64,000 nt of DNA, taken from positions 59,477-123,476 of the forward strand of contig QZLH01000235.1 in assembly GCA_003833135.1 (NCBI GenBank). Reading direction: 5' to 3'. The DNA comes from Oehlia diaphana. Lineage: Eukaryota; Glomeromycota; Glomeromycetes; Glomerales; Glomeraceae. The translations under genes were made by a program, and so were the position numbers. Below the pieces are notes generated by a model, which had not been told where the DNA came from, searched no databases, and saw only the letters and a list, made by a program, of their open reading frames with translations. Within the stretch, counting starts at the first letter, position 1, and each line of letters starts with the position of its first letter. Of the stretch, positions 1 to 10,849 are shown one piece after another.

Positions 1-1320
1 AAATGTTTTTAGAAAAAGGTAAAAAAAAATGGGAAGTTATTTCCTTTTCAATCAAAAAAAATCCAAAAAACGTTAGCTTCGCTATACTAACATTTTTATA
101 ACATTATATAAAATTAGTTGAATCCAAATTTTGGACTTATGGTTAGATTAAATGCAAAATCTAATCCATAAAAATGCGCAAATTTTCACAAATTTTCAAC
201 AAATGATTGTCAATGATCTAATGCATTCCAGGATATGATCAACATTTTTCGAATTATTTGATATGAGAATTAATAATAATACATCATTTTTGAGACTGCG
301 GTGGCAACGTAGTTTACTAGTTTACTACTTACAGTGTTCAGAAACGTGATAGCTTTTTATAGATGCATAATCTTACCAATGAACAACTTATATGATTCGA
401 TAATAAAAGATTAAAGGTTAGGCTGCATAATTACTTCAAATACTTCAATACGCAAATATCTTAATTTACTAAAGGTGTTGATAGATGACGTGATTGAACT
501 CTAGAGTACACATTTCTCTGCTCATTTTGATCAAAGCAATAGTAATTAGTAAGAAAGTAACCAAGAAAGAGAATAAGTTATCACTTGTAATTTGTATAAA
601 AATTTTTAATATAAAAATGGACTTTTCATATTTACAAGAAATTTTTAACGTAAAAAAATTCATATGATCGCATAAAATAATTTCTTTGGTTCATATTGTT
701 TTCTTTCTATTGTTTTTGTAACTGAATCTTAATCAATCAAGGTGGCTTTGTATTAATTTTACCATATTTAACTTTTATGAATGTTAAGAAGTATTAGATA
801 AATAGATTTGCTATAATTACTATTTATGATTTTGAAGTTTTTTTGATCTTCTGTCGATTTTTTAATTAATTGAAGAAATCGATCAGTTTTTTTTATAAAA
901 AAAATTATATATATAAACATATTATACAAATATTTTGTACTAGAAGACTATAACACACAAAATATAATTACTTTTTCGTGAATGTTTAAACGTTTTCAGG
1001 AAAATAAAGTTATTTATCAATTAACATCAGTTACTTGAATGTTAAAGTGATATTATCATAGAAGAAAAGACATTTAAAAATAAAAAGAATTTTTTGTTTA
1101 AACGTTTATTATTTAATTTTTATATTTATCGCAACAATAGGTGACGTGGCAAAAGAATTTAAAATAGAAACTATACCCAATCAAGAATCGAAGATGATAT
1201 TATTCAACGTCTAAGTTTTATTTTAAACATTTGTCATTTGTATATTCGAGTGTAAATCAGAATATCTATTAAGTTTCCTGATGAAATTTAATAAATAAAT
1301 AAAAAAAAAATTCTCATTTT
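1..1320. other. AT-rich gene-free DNA
   Basis: No open frame in either strand carries recognisable protein similarity, a signal peptide or consistent splice sites. The stretch is dominated by A/T runs and I see no RNA gene in it. Confidence 0.5.
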
Positions 1321-1324
1321 CATT

Positions 1325-1440
1325 GCGCGATAAAGTGATATTCACTATCATTTCTATCATTTTCGGCGAAATGAAATTCGGTGAAATGGCTTCGGTGAAA
1401 TGGAATTCAATAAAATTTGTGCCAGCAAAGTGTGATTCCA
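1325..1440. repeat. GGTGAAATG-type short repeats
   Basis: Several imperfect copies of CGGTGAAATGR occur in close succession. The same words form the terminal inverted repeats of the element at 52052-52239, so this may be a broken end of that family. Confidence 0.4.
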
Positions 1441-1566
1441 AATTTTACCATTACTCCTGATTTTTCAGAAGGGGGTTAAAAGGGAGTAAGAAAGCTATTT
1501 CTAAAAAAAAAAAAAAAATAAACGAAATAGCGTGTAAAAAGTGTGACGCATGTGTAAACAAACTAA

Positions 1567-1814
1567 GGCCATTCCAAATTAATTTTTAGTTTAACATTTT
1601 CCTCCCTCCCTCTCTATTTTTTGAAAATTTTAAAATAATTACATACTGTATGTTCAAATTTGTTTAAAGCACCCCCTCTCTTTTCTGAAATTGGGTGTAC
1701 CGAATATTTCCCGATTTTACCAAAACTTCCGAAAATTTAATATGTTTAAATATCAGGTCCCCAAATTTTTTAGCCAGAAAGGATGTTAAACTAATTATTT
1801 AGTTTGGAATGGCC
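1567..1814. mobile_element. MITE-like element, GGCC-ended TIRs
   Basis: A 248-bp segment is bounded by inverted repeats: GGCCATTCCAAATTAAT at the left, and the reverse complement of GTTTGGAATGGCC at the right. It has no coding capacity. It is related, in opposite orientation, to the element at 42319-42546, which has similar ends and similar internal C-rich words (CCCCCTCT type). The flanks are TAA on the left and AAT on the right, so the target-site duplication is not clean here, whereas the second copy has an exact TAA. Confidence 0.65.
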
Positions 1815-1871
1815 AATTATAAATGTACAATACGTTTCATGGATGACATTCCATATGTGTGATTTTACGAT

Positions 1872-2046
1872 CCATATAAAAATTTTATCCATTATTTGTA
1901 AAAATGATTCTTTCACGGATCCATTCACGAAAAATGTAAATAATTTGATAAATTCCGTAATATAAGGCTATTAATTCCGGAAATATGAGCCTTTTACGGA
2001 AAAAAGATGGAATATAAAAAAACGGAAAGACTTTTTTTAAAGGGGA
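1872..2046 (+). repeat. Dispersed repeat, copy A
   Basis: This block contains GGATCCATTCACGAAAAATG, CCGTAATATAAGG and TTTTACGGAAAAAAGATGG in this order. The reverse complement of the whole block is present at 58722-58916, so this is one of at least two copies of a dispersed non-coding repeat. It lies just upstream of the secreted-protein gene at 2206. Confidence 0.75.
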
Positions 2047-2205
2047 TTTTAGAATAGGACTTACTCACATTATATGAATTCTGCAGATCGGCAGATATGA
2101 TCTGCAAAGAAAATGTTTTATAAAGGCCATAAAATTTTCACATTTTTTTATATTTCTCAACGACTCTTTTATCATTACTTACTAAGAAAACGTGAATTGG
2201 CCAGT

Positions 2206-2667
2206 ATGAAACTTCTTATTTCCTTCTCCTTTATCATCATCCTTTGTGTCTTAATGAATGGCTTAACATCTGTTCCGGTCAATGCAGGTAAACTTCTTGA
2301 GCATATATAGCGATTATTAAGTAATTAAGAATAAATTTAATTTTTAATTTATTGGTGTATAGCCAATGAACTAATTGTTACCATCAAAAGGGAATTGGCC
2401 GATTATACATTATGTCGACTTTGGGTGACAGATGAAAATTTGAATTACATAGCCGGTAATACGAATAATAAAGAGTGTGATAGTGATGATGCCGTTTTTC
2501 AATTACCGTCAGGCACAAGCAAATACTTTATTTTTGCGCATGTACCTGGTAGTTTTGAAGAAGATAAAAAACGTGGTCCATATAATGGAAATAGTTGTCT
2601 TAGTATACATGGGTCTTTAGATGTATGGAAATTTAATGATATTCCATCTTTTAACTGCTATCATTAA
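2206..2667 (+). CDS. small secreted cysteine-containing protein
   Basis: Predicted two-exon gene, exons 2206-2287 and 2363-2667, with a 75-bp GT-AG intron in phase 1, giving 128 residues. The ATG at 2206 is preferred over the upstream in-frame ATG at 2113 because it opens directly into a typical signal peptide: MKLLIS, a long I/L/V/F core, then VPVNA as a plausible signal peptidase site near residue 27. The predicted mature part is about 100 residues and hydrophilic. It has four cysteines (CRLW, KECD, SCLS and a terminal NCYH), enough for two disulfides. No catalytic motif or known domain is recognised. Size, secretion signal and cysteines fit a candidate secreted effector or cell-surface protein; that role is inference. 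The intron sequence has an in-frame stop, so splicing is required for the full product. Confidence 0.75.
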
Positions 2668-2894
2668 CTTATTTTTTAATCTCGCAAATTTCTGCTGTCA
2701 TTTCAATTTTCAATTTTCTTATTTGTAATTAATAATTCCTATTTGTATTTTTGCATAATTGTTATAATTGTTAAGCATTTTTAAAGTTATATGCCTATTT
2801 TTTTCTCATATTATATTAATTACGTAATATTATTAATAAAGGAAACACATTTTTGTGTCAACCTTGGAATTCGTTTCTTAAGACTCGGATTTTC

Positions 2895-3101
2895 AATGTA
2901 ATAATCCGATGTGACTATAAAAGAAATCGCTTGTTCATGTCTTCATTTAAATTACTTGATTTAGAGGGCTGTAATGATATTAGTAAAAAAGCTGTAGATT
3001 AGCTTGCTTTGCTTAATCTAAATATCCATATCGAGAATTTCGGGGGAAACAGCTGGTCTGATCCTGAATCCGAAACCGAATCAGAAGATGGGGCACACTG
3101 A
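2895..3101 (+). pseudogene. leucine-rich-repeat (F-box/LRR type) gene relic
   Basis: Translation gives TIKEIACSCLHLNYL and then, after a one-base frame change, LLDLEGCNDISKKAVD, a TAG stop, and LALLNLNIHIENF. The pattern CxxLxxLDLEGCxxIS is the classic cysteine-containing LRR of Grr1/Fbl-type F-box proteins. It is followed by an acidic, serine-rich tail ending at a TGA (3099-3101). Only the last repeats survive, and no start or upstream F-box is visible. The frameshift and in-frame stop argue for a dead fragment. The assignment rests on the repeat pattern only. Confidence 0.55.
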
Positions 3102-3212
3102 TATCCCACCGAACAATTTTATTTCAGCATTCCAAGGTTATCTAAGATAGCCCCGTCATTATTAATAATAGTGTTCTCGGAACACTGGTTAATAATCACG
3201 GGACCCCAAAAT

Positions 3213-3543
3213 AGAGATCTACAAACGGGACGGAAACCCCAACCCGGCCCGGACCCGGATCCGGGTTTGGGCCGGAAAATTTTCTTCAAAATCCACCCGG
3301 GCCGGGTCCAGGCCGGCACATGATTTTTCGTTAAACCCGGATTTTCGTAATTCTGGCCAAAATCGTCTTAATTCCGGCCGAAATTAAACTGGCCAAAATT
3401 AAGTTGGCCGATTTTTTTGTTTTTACAACAAAATGATATAATAAAAGTCCGGGCCAGTCCGGGCCGGGTTTTTAGTATATTAAGGTTAATTTCCAAGTGC
3501 GGGACGAGCTGGGTTGTAAAATAGGAGTCAATACAGACCTCTA
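3213..3543. mobile_element. non-autonomous hAT-like element with 8-bp TSD
   Basis: The same 8 bp, CCCAAAAT, stands immediately outside both ends (3205-3212 and 3544-3551). The ends are imperfect inverted repeats, AGAGATCTAC at the left and GACCTCTA at the right. The left subterminal part is full of CGGGCCGGGT-type words, and the middle carries four GGCC motifs of the AATTCTGGCC family. An 8-bp target duplication with subterminal motif clusters is characteristic of hAT elements. The open frame at 3119-3319 on the minus strand crosses this element and is not a gene. Confidence 0.75.
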
Positions 3544-3599
3544 CCCAAAATATATGTAGGGTCAGACCAACTATTTGCTTCTACACTTAGGAACCTTAC

Positions 3600-4170
3600 C
3601 CGATATTCTGGATTGTTTCCCTCAATTCCATTCTTCTTTTAGCGGTCAAAATTCGGTCGTAAAGCTTCAACGATATAATGTTTTGATCAGCATTTCTCTT
3701 TTTTTTTAGTTGGTTCAGGAGAAGTTCTAAATTTGTTGCAATCATCAGTAAATGTATTTTTAATATACAATATGTGTAATTATCAGTGAACGTATTTTTT
3801 ATATGATCTATATATCTGTTACAGATATGTCTTGGAAAAATACCTTTTATCTCTCACAGGTACGTGTGTTCTTCATTTATGTAATCACAATTTAAATTAT
3901 TTTATATAAGGTATATCCGGAAAACATCTAAATGTTTTTATTATCCTTGTATTAATAACATTTAACCAACCTATATAGTAATTTAAATCATTCATCTGTC
4001 CTTTTAACCATTTGTTCAAAGAATTAAAAAATTGTTTTAGAGAATTAACAATTCCGTCCACATAGGAATTTCTTACAACTTTTTATTTTATACATGACAT
4101 TATGATCGTCAGATAGAGGATAATTTTGAATTATGAATAAACTGGTTACTTCTTTCTTATTTATCTCTCA
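3600..4170. other. AT-rich gene-free DNA
   Basis: No coding frame, RNA gene or terminal repeat could be supported here. A short internal near-repeat (GTATTTTT...ATA, about 3750-3805) is the only structure noticed. Confidence 0.4.
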
Positions 4171-4579
4171 TGCCAAGCTCCTCATGGAAATGATCTCTTG
4201 TTAAAATCATGATTTGTTAAATTTTACAAATTAATCAATAAAATAATATATTATTCTTTTCAAAATTTTCAAAAATAGATTAAATCAATATATTATATTA
4301 AAATTAATATTAAATTTATCAAAAATAAGTTCTCATATCATCTTTTCATTGATATAAAATGTTAGAGCATTTAGGAACGCTCAGCGATAACCAGCAATAG
4401 GATAAGCTTTTCCTCCAAAAGTCCCTCCAAATCTAGTAAATGCATAGGTATATAATGGGACTTTTGGATTATATCAAAAATAGAAACATCAATAATGTGT
4501 GCTTCAAAACTACAGTCCGTATCACTGGTTATACCGGACCTGTATATACCGAAAACTCGTTATATTGAACCAAGATTTT
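4171..4579 (+). repeat. ~410-bp direct repeat, copy 1
   Basis: Highly similar along its whole length to 8641-9050, in the same orientation and exactly 4,470 bp apart. Shared landmarks are GATCTCTTGTTAAAAT, AGCATTTAGGAACGCTC, GATAAGCTTTTCCTCC and TATACCGGACCTGTATATAC. It ends with ACCGAAAACTCGTTATA, which resembles the terminal words of pogo-like elements. No coding capacity was found. Confidence 0.85.
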
Positions 4580-4936
4580 CAGAGCCAATTTTTTTATAAT
4601 TAATTACACTGGTTATAACAAATTTTTACAATAAAATGCTATATACTGTATACCGAACCCTAGGAAATCCATATTATCCCGGAAGTTTGGTATTCCATTT
4701 TTTTCTAGTAAAAATTTCGCCTAGAAATTGGCTAAAAATTTGTCAAAGTCTAGATCCCAAAAATACTAAGAAATTCTAGAAAAATTTTCCGCAGAAACTT
4801 AAGTGCATGAGAAATTCCAATGATTCTTCATCAAATCTTCGGACCCAACCTCATAGCCCCATCTGCGTCATCCATCAAAATATACCTTGCTAGGCTTTAC
4901 TTCGGTGATCACCAATTTCCAGCATTTAAAACGGGT

Positions 4937-5095
4937 CTGGTACGAAATCCCGACAGGTACGAAATCCCGAACTCCAATGCTGGTCGCACACATCACGTGA
5001 CTCTGCATAATTCTGCATAACGCGGGCCATTTGTCGGGATTTCGTACCATTCGGGATTTTGGACCGTCGGGATTTTGTACGGGTCCCCGGATATT
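4937..5095. repeat. inverted-repeat element around GGTACGAAATCCCGA
   Basis: GGTACGAAATCCCGA occurs twice at the left (4939-4974). Its reverse complement, TCGGGATTTCGTACC, follows at about 5037, with degraded repeats CGGGATTTTGGACC and CGGGATTTTGTACGGG after it. The arrangement forms a hairpin or short TIR element. The two overlapping open frames on opposite strands here (4820-5020 and 4868-5161) are by-products of the palindrome. Confidence 0.6.
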
Positions 5096-5169
5096 GATAG
5101 GATTGGGTACAGTTTTATTATAAATCTTGTCTAATATGATCTTAACCATTTCACCGGACACCGGGCATA

Positions 5170-5860
5170 TTTATTAGTAAATTGGTGATTTTATAGCGAT
5201 TTCAGTGATTTTTAACGTTTTTATTGATTTATAGCAGTTTGAACAAGTATATTATAATAAATAACAGATTCATTTTTATTTGGATTTAGTAAAGGCCCGA
5301 TATAGGCATATACAAGTTAAAAAATATATTTTATTTGTGAATGATAAGCATACATGACTATTTAATAGTAAAAACATGGAAAAACTTCGGCAAGTGTGAA
5401 ACTTGAGTAAAATTTGGCGCAGTTTTTATTTTTTCATCAAAGAATTCAATAACATTATGATACATTTCACACTCGTATACTGTGTATGTAGAAAACAAAT
5501 GCAGGCGAAATAGTATTTACGTAACGATATCACGACGTCAGCACAGTGAACATAAATCGTGATTGGAAATGTTGTAAACTGATAGGAAAACATTTGGTCT
5601 AGTACATATTGAAGTAATGTAAAGAACAATAGCATGCTTTCGGCTAATTATTCTGATGCACATTACATACCAATACTACCCGCAATCATGTTAAAAAATC
5701 ATGAATTTGAACAATAAATGATTTATTAATTACATATTTTTTCAGAAACCTCGTAAAAAGTTATAATATATATATATATTTTTAATTAATTATCTACTGT
5801 AAGAACACCTCAGCATATTTCACAAATTGCATTATATCCTTCGTAAGTATTATATTATTT
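5170..5860. other. AT-rich gene-free DNA
   Basis: Only short, compositionally unconvincing open frames are present. I see nothing I can support. Confidence 0.4.
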
Positions 5861-5868
5861 ATGTTATT

Positions 5869-7560
5869 TCACAAGTCAATCTTCAAGACATACTGTAGGC
5901 GATCATTAATCCAATCCGGTATTCTCCGAGCTAGCTCATCTTTGGAGTTATGGATAGGTTGCACTGCATACTTTTCATACAAGTGTGCAGGTGTGCAGGT
6001 ACAACAAAATAAAAGGATATTTCATTTTCGTCACCTAATTTGTTATAAAGTTTTTTAAATCCATTCATTTTAATAGGATGGCACTTGGCGATAGTCATTT
6101 GAAATAACTTATCGGGAGCGATGATGGAATCGATTGATGGGAAATTCTTACTTTCTGGCTGATAATACTTTCCGTCTTCAATTAAATCAATACCATTTTC
6201 AGAAAATTCAAGTATCTCATTCTGATTATTTATAGTGACGATTGACTCTGTATTGAATTCTAGATGACGAAACTGAAAATTTTCTCCATTTCGCAAGATT
6301 CTGTGAGCAATCTGCTCAAATACTTGACCCAGTAGTGAATTCTTATGCCTGCTTCAAGGCTTAATTTCGTTCCATCCGCAGTTTCTTTTTTATATCCGTT
6401 TCAAGTTCATTAATTACCCTGCCTTTCACATAATTAGATGCAAATTTTACAATTTTCTTTGTATAAGCTTGTCTACCATATTGATCCAACAGTTGCGTAT
6501 TATCTGCAGAACGAATAGATTCTACTCTTTCATCATTTTCGACCTTATCATCATCAGCAATTGGGAGGTTTACGTAGATATGGACAATCTTGTGACTCAT
6601 ATCTTCTTGTTCCACGGTTTCACCAATAAAATCAAATATTTCCATTTTGCAACTTTTAATTGCTTCTTCAAGTGTATCTTGTTGAGTAACATCAAATGCA
6701 TCCTTTAAAATAAATCGAGGGTTCCCTCCCCACATAGAGTACAACTCCCGACCATATCTTTGGGAATATAATCATAGATTATGTTTCTGCATAGATCAAT
6801 TTCTTTTCGTGTCCACACTGGCATGAACCGCTTCGTTACCAAGGGATACTTATCAAAGTTTCTATAATGATCTTTCCTGAGAGAACAAAGAAGAATTGTC
6901 TTAGCTCTGTATTCTTTTGCTTTCCGGCCATCGACAACATACCAAACTTCTGGATTATTTAGGTAGTTTTTGAATGCATGAATGTCTTTATTATCACCTG
7001 AAAAGGTGGTTTTCTCACTAAATACAATTGGAGCACATCCAACTTTGTGATATACAACCGTTGCATTTTGTCTCGCGAGGCAATAAAGCAGATAGTAACC
7101 AAAAAAGGGTTTTCCTATCCCAGGATTGCCTGAAATGCGCAATCTTCTTATTCTCCAGAGAAAAATAACATTTCCCAGTCCACGTAACATTTGCGGATGA
7201 ATAGAATAGAAGGCTTATTTGTATCACCTAAAAAATTAGTGTTGTGAGGCAGTTTGAGGGACATTTTATGTTCATATGTTCATCATATTTCGAATTTTTT
7301 AAGAATTTCCAAAATGTCTTCAGATCTTCATCACCTGCAACTTTTTCACAATTATCAGGAGACTCTGTATTGGTATGAGCCATAAAATCAAAGATTAGCG
7401 CGTCACGTTCATGTTGACCAATCATTACGATACAAAGTGTCAGCAAAAAAAATGTGTAGCTCAGTTCTTTCTTTATTAGTGAAAGGAAGCTCGTTAATAT
7501 TCGTAAAGATAGAACTTGCATTAAACATTTTTTTTTATTTTTACGAGTTAAGAAATAAAT
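5869..7560 (-). pseudogene. Crinkler (CRN)-family protein, disrupted
   Basis: Minus-strand frames read in order through a P-loop region (SGNPGIGKPFFGYYLLYCLA), a central region and a C-terminal region ending near 5869. The order and motifs match the P-loop ATPase plus C-terminal part of Crinkler-type proteins, which Rhizophagus shares with oomycetes and chytrids. The Walker A Ser/Thr is replaced by Pro (GKP). The frame is broken at least upstream of the P-loop near 7150, at about 6740, at the stop near 6361, and near 5985, where an 8-bp tandem duplication (GTGTGCAG twice) shifts the frame just before the natural C-terminus. No N-terminal ubiquitin-like header is clear. The family is known for proteins acting inside host or own nuclei; this copy is unlikely to make a functional product. 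Confidence 0.7.
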
Positions 7561-7609
7561 GTTAAAAGAAGAAATAGATAAGACTTTAAAAAGGAAAAAC
7601 AATTTTCTG

Positions 7610-8640
7610 AATATAATTTAAAATTAACTTTATTAAGCTATGTGAACATGTCTTAAATCTTATTAAACTTTATTAAACTTTGATTATTATGAGGACGCGT
7701 TTTGTAAGCAGGCTCTTATTAATATTAGCTGATATATTGATTCAGTGATTATTAAATTTGAGTCATCGTATATAGAATCCCAGATTATATCATCTAATAC
7801 ATAATATGACCTATTTTTTTTGTTATTATTAATTACATCATATAGTTAAAAAATTAATCGATTGAAAATTTATTAAAAAATTTTGAGAGAATGCCGGAAA
7901 AGCAAACGAAATACATGATGCTATCAAAGAGGGGGGAGTACGCATCATTTAATGTGAGTCCCAGAATCAAATTATTTCTTTGCTCTCAGTTTTATTGTGA
8001 ATTTCTATATTAATTGTTTTGTTTCTATCATATTATAGTATAATTACGGAGTATTAGCAACTGAGATAAAAAAAAAAATACAAGACAATATTATCAACTT
8101 ACACTTAACATCACGATTCACTTTCACATAATTCCATTCCGCCTCATATACAAGAAATTTATCGCTTTGAGTTATCATCGGTACGATACTGCGATACTGC
8201 GCAAAGTTTAAAGAATTCGACATGTTGAAGGTGCCATTGCCGGAAAATTTGATATACTGCGCCAAATTTTGCTGATGCTGGAAATCATATGATACAGCAA
8301 TTTTACTGCACTATGAGACAGTTGAGACACGTGGAGTCGATTAGAGTAAATAATATTTTTGTGATACTGCTAGTTATTTCACTGCGCCTATTATACGCAT
8401 GATGATTGTCAAAGATTTTCTCGGCGAAGATCAAAATGCTGATATATAACAATAAAAGTAATATGTCCGTTTATTTTGGAACATCTATGGAGGCGGTGAT
8501 AAGAAGCTAGCTGAGTGATTAACTATCCTACCTTAACATGCATTTTATCTATACCAACTTACCAAGTACAGTATAGACGTATAGTTAACATCATACTTCA
8601 TTTTTTTGCAACAACTTTCACTTAAAGACCCCTAGAAACA
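7610..8640. other. AT-rich gene-free DNA
   Basis: No supported gene. The minus-strand frame at 8044-8265 has no recognisable features. Confidence 0.4.
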
Positions 8641-9050
8641 TGTCAAGCTCCCATGGAAATGATCTCTTGTTAAAATTATGGGTTGTTAAATTTACAAATT
8701 AATCAATAAAATAATACATTATTACGGTATAAATAGATTAAACCAATATACTATATTAAATTAATATTAAATTTATCAAAAATAAGATCTCGTATCATCT
8801 TTTCGTTGATATAAAATGTTAAAGCATTTAGGAACGCTCAACGATAACCAGCAACAGGATAAGCTTTTCCTCCAAAAGTCCCTCCAACTGTAGCAAATGC
8901 ACAGGTATATTATGGGCTTTTGGATTATCAATTATATCAAAAATAGAAACACAATAATGTGAATAATGTGTACTTCAAAACTACAGTCCGCACCACTGGT
9001 TATACCGGACCTGTATATACCGAAAACTCGTTATACTGAACCAAGATTTT
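8641..9050 (+). repeat. ~410-bp direct repeat, copy 2
   Basis: Second copy of the block at 4171-4579, same orientation, with scattered substitutions and small indels. Immediately to the right the sequence continues with further pogo-like terminal words (ATACCGAACCC, TATATACCGAACACC). Confidence 0.85.
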
Positions 9051-9310
9051 ATACCGAACCCACTTTAACAGCCCAGAAATATCAATCATATATTCATATA
9101 TTTCACGAACGGTCACGTGACTAAATAGTGTATATATATTTATATATGTAATTCTGGCCAGATTTATAGTACTGGCTAGAATTAAGATTTAATTTTGTTA
9201 CACGGTTATAATTCCGGCCGGCATTACATATTTGGCTGAAATTACCAAGGCTGAAAAATCAAGTTCGGTATATTATATACCGAATTCACTCTATATACCG
9301 AACACCTTTC
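9051..9310. repeat. GGCC-motif cluster flanked by ACCGAA words
   Basis: The sequence carries AATTCTGGCCAGA, TACTGGCTAGAATTAAG, AATTCCGGCCGGCATTA and GGCTGAAATTA at spacings of roughly 25-60 bp, followed by CGGTATATTATATACCG (palindromic) and TATATACCGAACACC. It is probably the remainder of one or more short DNA transposons. No target duplication was identified. Confidence 0.5.
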
Positions 9311-10000
9311 GGAACTGATCTTTTTCGTTTGCTATATCGATATCTAAAATGAACGTATATCTACATTTATTTGCTTCATATCAGTATGTTAACAGAATAA
9401 TCACTTATCACTTATTTAACAACAAGATAATGTTATGTCATATATGTGCAGTAAACTTTCCAAAGATATTACAATTATTGAACAAGGCATTTGCTAAGCG
9501 AAAGACGTAGTTGTTGTAAATCACATATTTTTTTATAATTTGTTTATATTGTATTTCTTTATTTATAGTATTTTCTTTTATTTTTATTATATTTATTTTT
9601 TTTTCATTTCAATAGATACTTCCGCCGATGCGTGAGGCAAATTGTGTCTCCCAATATGCGTACTTTATCAATGGATGGATTTCAAAATCATAATGAAAAA
9701 AAGATGAAAATCATCAAATGTAAGATTAAATAATTTATATATTTTTATTAAAAAAGTTTCCTAATTTTTAGGAATTTTACAGGAATTAGGAATTTTTTTT
9801 TGGAAAAATACATTAGAATTGTGTAAAATTCCTAAAAATTGATAGAAAAATACATGATTATGTAAAATAATTAAGATTTTTGTAATATTTTCAATTAAAT
9901 CAATAATGAATAAATATTACTACAATTTTTTATAGCCAATTATAATATTGTTGTTGTTCATTGTTTGTAATTCCAAAATTTTCTAAATAATTGACAGATT
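9310..10000. other. AT-rich gene-free DNA
   Basis: Nothing supportable on either strand except A/T runs. Confidence 0.4.
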
Positions 10001-10084
10001 TTTGTATTGCCAATTTTATTTGATTCAGTTTGTAATAAGCCATTTTAATTTAATCTTTTCATTTTCCATTATCTCTTTACTCTC

Positions 10085-10520
10085 CTGTTTAATTCTCATT
10101 TTGTCTCTCATCGCTCCTTTTCGTCTATCATCACTTCTCTTCATCTTCCCATCACTTCTTTTCGTCTCCTATCACTCCTCTTCATCTTCTCATCACTTCT
10201 TTTCATCTCCCATCAATCCTTTTCGCCCCCATCACTCCTCTTCATCTTCCCATCACTTCTTTTCGTCTCCCATCACGCCTCTTCATCTTCTTATCACTCC
10301 TTTTCGTATTCCATCACTCCTCTTCATCTTTTCATCCTCTTCATCTTTCCATCACTCCTCTTCATCTTTTCATTACTCCTCTTTATTTTTCCATCATTCC
10401 TCTTCGTCTTTCCATCACTCCTCTTCATCTTTCTATTACTCCTTTTCGTCTCCCATCACTCCTCTTCATCTACCATTATGCCATATTTCTCTTTTTTGTT
10501 TCCTATCACTTCTCACTACT
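10085..10520. repeat. pyrimidine-rich tandem repeat, ~20-21-bp unit
   Basis: About twenty degenerate units of the type CATCACTCCTCTTCATCTT, alternating with CATCACTTCTTTTCGTCTCC, make the plus strand almost pure C/T for over 400 bp. The long Ser/His/Phe-rich open frame (10002-10643) exists only because the repeat lacks stop codons; it has no plausible protein character. Confidence 0.85.
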
Positions 10521-10561
10521 CTTTTTTACTCCCTTTCATCTTCTATTACTTTCCATTACTT

Positions 10562-10830
10562 TCATAGCATCTTCTTGATCATTATAATTTACTTAACTTT
10601 TTATTTATTGCTATTGTTTCTTTTATTTGTATCAATTCATTAAAAATACGGTGATTTTTTTTTAAAAATCGTAAATATGTAATAAAATTTCATTAGATAA
10701 GATATTTTGGTTAAATATATTTGCAAAAAAATTTTTTTTTAAAATATCTTTTGCGATAAAATTTTAAGTTTAGCTGATCAAAAATTAGCTAAATTAAAAA
10801 AATCGGCCGTCAGCCGTATCGCATAGTTGT
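10562..10830 (+). repeat. dispersed repeat, copy 1
   Basis: The order of landmarks (ATTGTTTCTTTTATTTGTATC, TTCATTAAAAATAC, AAATTTCATTAGATAAGAT, ending at GTCAGCCG) is repeated at 26372-26630. Both copies end in a CGGCTGA-type word that also opens the segment at 26033, suggesting they are right-hand parts of one transposon family. Confidence 0.75.
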
Positions 10831-10849
10831 TATAGAGAGTCCCGTGATT

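Noticed and set aside
3119..3319. Minus-strand 66-codon frame rich in Gly/Pro
   Set aside because: It crosses the left terminus of the hAT-like element and reflects its GC-rich words.
4820..5161. Two overlapping open frames on opposite strands
   Set aside because: They are explained by the GGTACGAAATCCCGA inverted repeat; neither has protein features.
4171..9050. LTR retrotransposon bounded by the direct repeats
   Set aside because: The repeats lack TG..CA ends and there is no gag/pol, primer-binding site or polypurine tract between them.
10002..10643. 213-codon Ser/His/Phe-rich open frame
   Set aside because: It is the translation of the pyrimidine-rich tandem repeat and has no non-repeat protein sequence.
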